Positions 63,285-64,000 of a stretch of DNA of 64,000 nucleotides are shown here, one piece after another. The notes beneath the pieces were generated by a model. The model was not told the DNA's origin and did not search any database. It was given only the letters and a program-made list of their open reading frames with translations. The position numbers and the translations under genes were made by a program. The stretch lies in assembly GCF_001423425.1 (NCBI RefSeq), contig NZ_LMNX01000001.1, positions 330,970 to 394,969 of the forward strand. Reading direction: 5' to 3'. Position 1 is the first letter of the stretch. The number at the start of each line of letters is the position of its first letter. The stretch is from Rhizobium sp. Leaf306 (GTDB taxonomy: Bacteria > Pseudomonadota > Alphaproteobacteria > Rhizobiales > Rhizobiaceae).

Positions 63285-64000
63285 ATGCAGGACAAGGCAA
63301 ACCGTATCGCATACCTGGACGGATGGCGCGGCATCGCGATCCTGTTCGTGATCGCCGACCATTTCTCAGGCGGGCTTCTGCCCTTCGGTTCACTCGGCGT
63401 CGAACTCTTCTTCGTCTTGAGCGGACGGCTGATGGCCGATATTCTGCTCGTCCGCAAGACCGACATTCCGACCTTCTTCCAGCGTCGGTTCTCCCGCATC
63501 TATCCGGCGCTCCTGGTGTTTGCCACGGCGATGCTCGCCGTCTCCGTCGTCGGCGGGCTTGCTGGCGCGCCGCCGCATCTCCTGCTGGAGCCCTCCGCCT
63601 ATCTCGCGGCGATCACCTTCACCACGAACTATTACGAGGCCTGGACCCACACGTCGTCGGTGCTGGGGCATGTCTGGTCGCTGTCGGTCGAGGAACACAG
63701 TTATGTTCTGCTCGCCCTTCTCGTCGTCGTCGTCATCCGCAATGCGAGGGCTGCGGCTTTCGTCAGCCTGGCAATTGCCATCGCCGCAATGGCAAACGGT
63801 GCGATCCGCACCAGTCTTGCCGAACCGGGCGCCATGAGCGTGTACTGGCTGAGCGATGTGCGGATGGCCTCGATCTTTGCATCGGTGGCGCTGTTCGTGC
63901 TCATCGACAAGGTTCGCGTCCCGGCTGCAGCTCCCATTGTCGCCGCGATCCTGGGTCTGTCGCTGTGGATCCTGCCGGCGCCGGATATGGCCCGCTATAC
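63285..64000 (+). CDS. Acyltransferase 3 family membrane protein, cut by the window end
   Basis: The first 238 codons of an integral membrane O-acyltransferase (OafA/OatA type). Visible: YLDGWRGIAILFVIADHF, with the conserved Arg and His about ten residues apart, FGSLGVELFFVLSGRLMADI, RRFSRIYPALL, and WSLSVEEHSYVLLALL. Such enzymes O-acylate surface polysaccharides or other cell-surface molecules. It starts at ATG 63285 with CAGGAT upstream. No stop is reached inside the window. Confidence 0.9.
   Translation, partial: MQDKANRIAYLDGWRGIAILFVIADHFSGGLLPFGSLGVELFFVLSGRLMADILLVRKTDIPTFFQRRFSRIYPALLVFATAMLAVSVVGGLAGAPPHLLLEPSAYLAAITFTTNYYEAWTHTSSVLGHVWSLSVEEHSYVLLALLVVVVIRNARAAAFVSLAIAIAAMANGAIRTSLAEPGAMSVYWLSDVRMASIFASVALFVLIDKVRVPAAAPIVAAILGLSLWILPAPDMARY

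Noticed and set aside
1-64000. CRISPR arrays, tRNA, rRNA or insertion sequences
   Set aside because: No regularly spaced repeats, no cloverleaf-like or rRNA sequence, and no transposase were seen by eye; short or diverged copies could be missed.

Overview
The window is GC-rich, densely coded and clearly alphaproteobacterial. Gene content (pepN, glnE, the cycHJKL-type cytochrome c maturation operon, a feuN-feuP-feuQ-like set, an Omp25/RopB-type porin, a SufE-like gene next to a DivJ-like kinase) and a RIME-like palindromic repeat point to a chromosome of a Rhizobiaceae member (Rhizobium/Agrobacterium/Sinorhizobium group). I see no rRNA or tRNA gene, insertion sequence, integrase or CRISPR array.

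Layout. 1-9.3 kb: end of pepN, a PAS sensor kinase, glnE, and a two-component pair. 9.4-15.5 kb: DegP protease and ccmI-ccmE-ccmF-ccmH (all minus strand), with a 136-bp palindromic repeat between ccmF and ccmH that overlaps the start of ccmH. 15.7-18.8 kb: a lipoprotein and feuN-feuP-feuQ.

19.0-36.9 kb is the most notable region: a complete gene transfer agent (GTA) structural cluster of the RcGTA type on the minus strand. It runs TerS, TerL, portal, a g3.5-like membrane protein, prohead protease, capsid, connector, adaptor, tail terminator, major tail protein, g10-like protein, tail chaperone, tape measure, g12, g13, g14 peptidase and g15 megatron, plus a holin-like gene. Several non-structural items sit inside it: a GH19/lysozyme-like endolysin, a ParD/ParE-type toxin-antitoxin pair with its own palindromic operator, a plus-strand MFS transporter, and a plus-strand small gene with its own terminator. 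The two plus-strand genes split the cluster into three transcription blocks. In front of TerS there is a sigma70-like promoter and a terminator about 95 nt apart, which would make a small RNA or an attenuated leader. The tail chaperone appears to start at CTG within a CTGA overlap.

37.1-43.1 kb: SelO AMPylase, an MFS exporter, an outer-membrane beta-barrel protein and a Cache-PAS-GGDEF cyclase. 43.1-50.3 kb is a metal-handling region: a NicO/RcnA-type Ni/Co exporter with a CsoR/RcnR-family repressor and operator, CorA, and copA-cueR-copZ behind a MerR-type promoter with a 19-bp spacer. 50.3-51.5 kb: a small gene with an autoregulation-like promoter followed by an inactivated AbiEii-like nucleotidyltransferase. 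51.5-64 kb: YcgN-like protein, a class A PBP, an orphan HigA, DUF1214/DUF1254, DUF2336 and DUF1491 proteins, a peptidoglycan-binding protein, a DivJ-like kinase, a DUF5330 protein, SufE, and an acyltransferase cut by the window end.

All family calls rest on reading motifs and gene order by eye; no database search was run.
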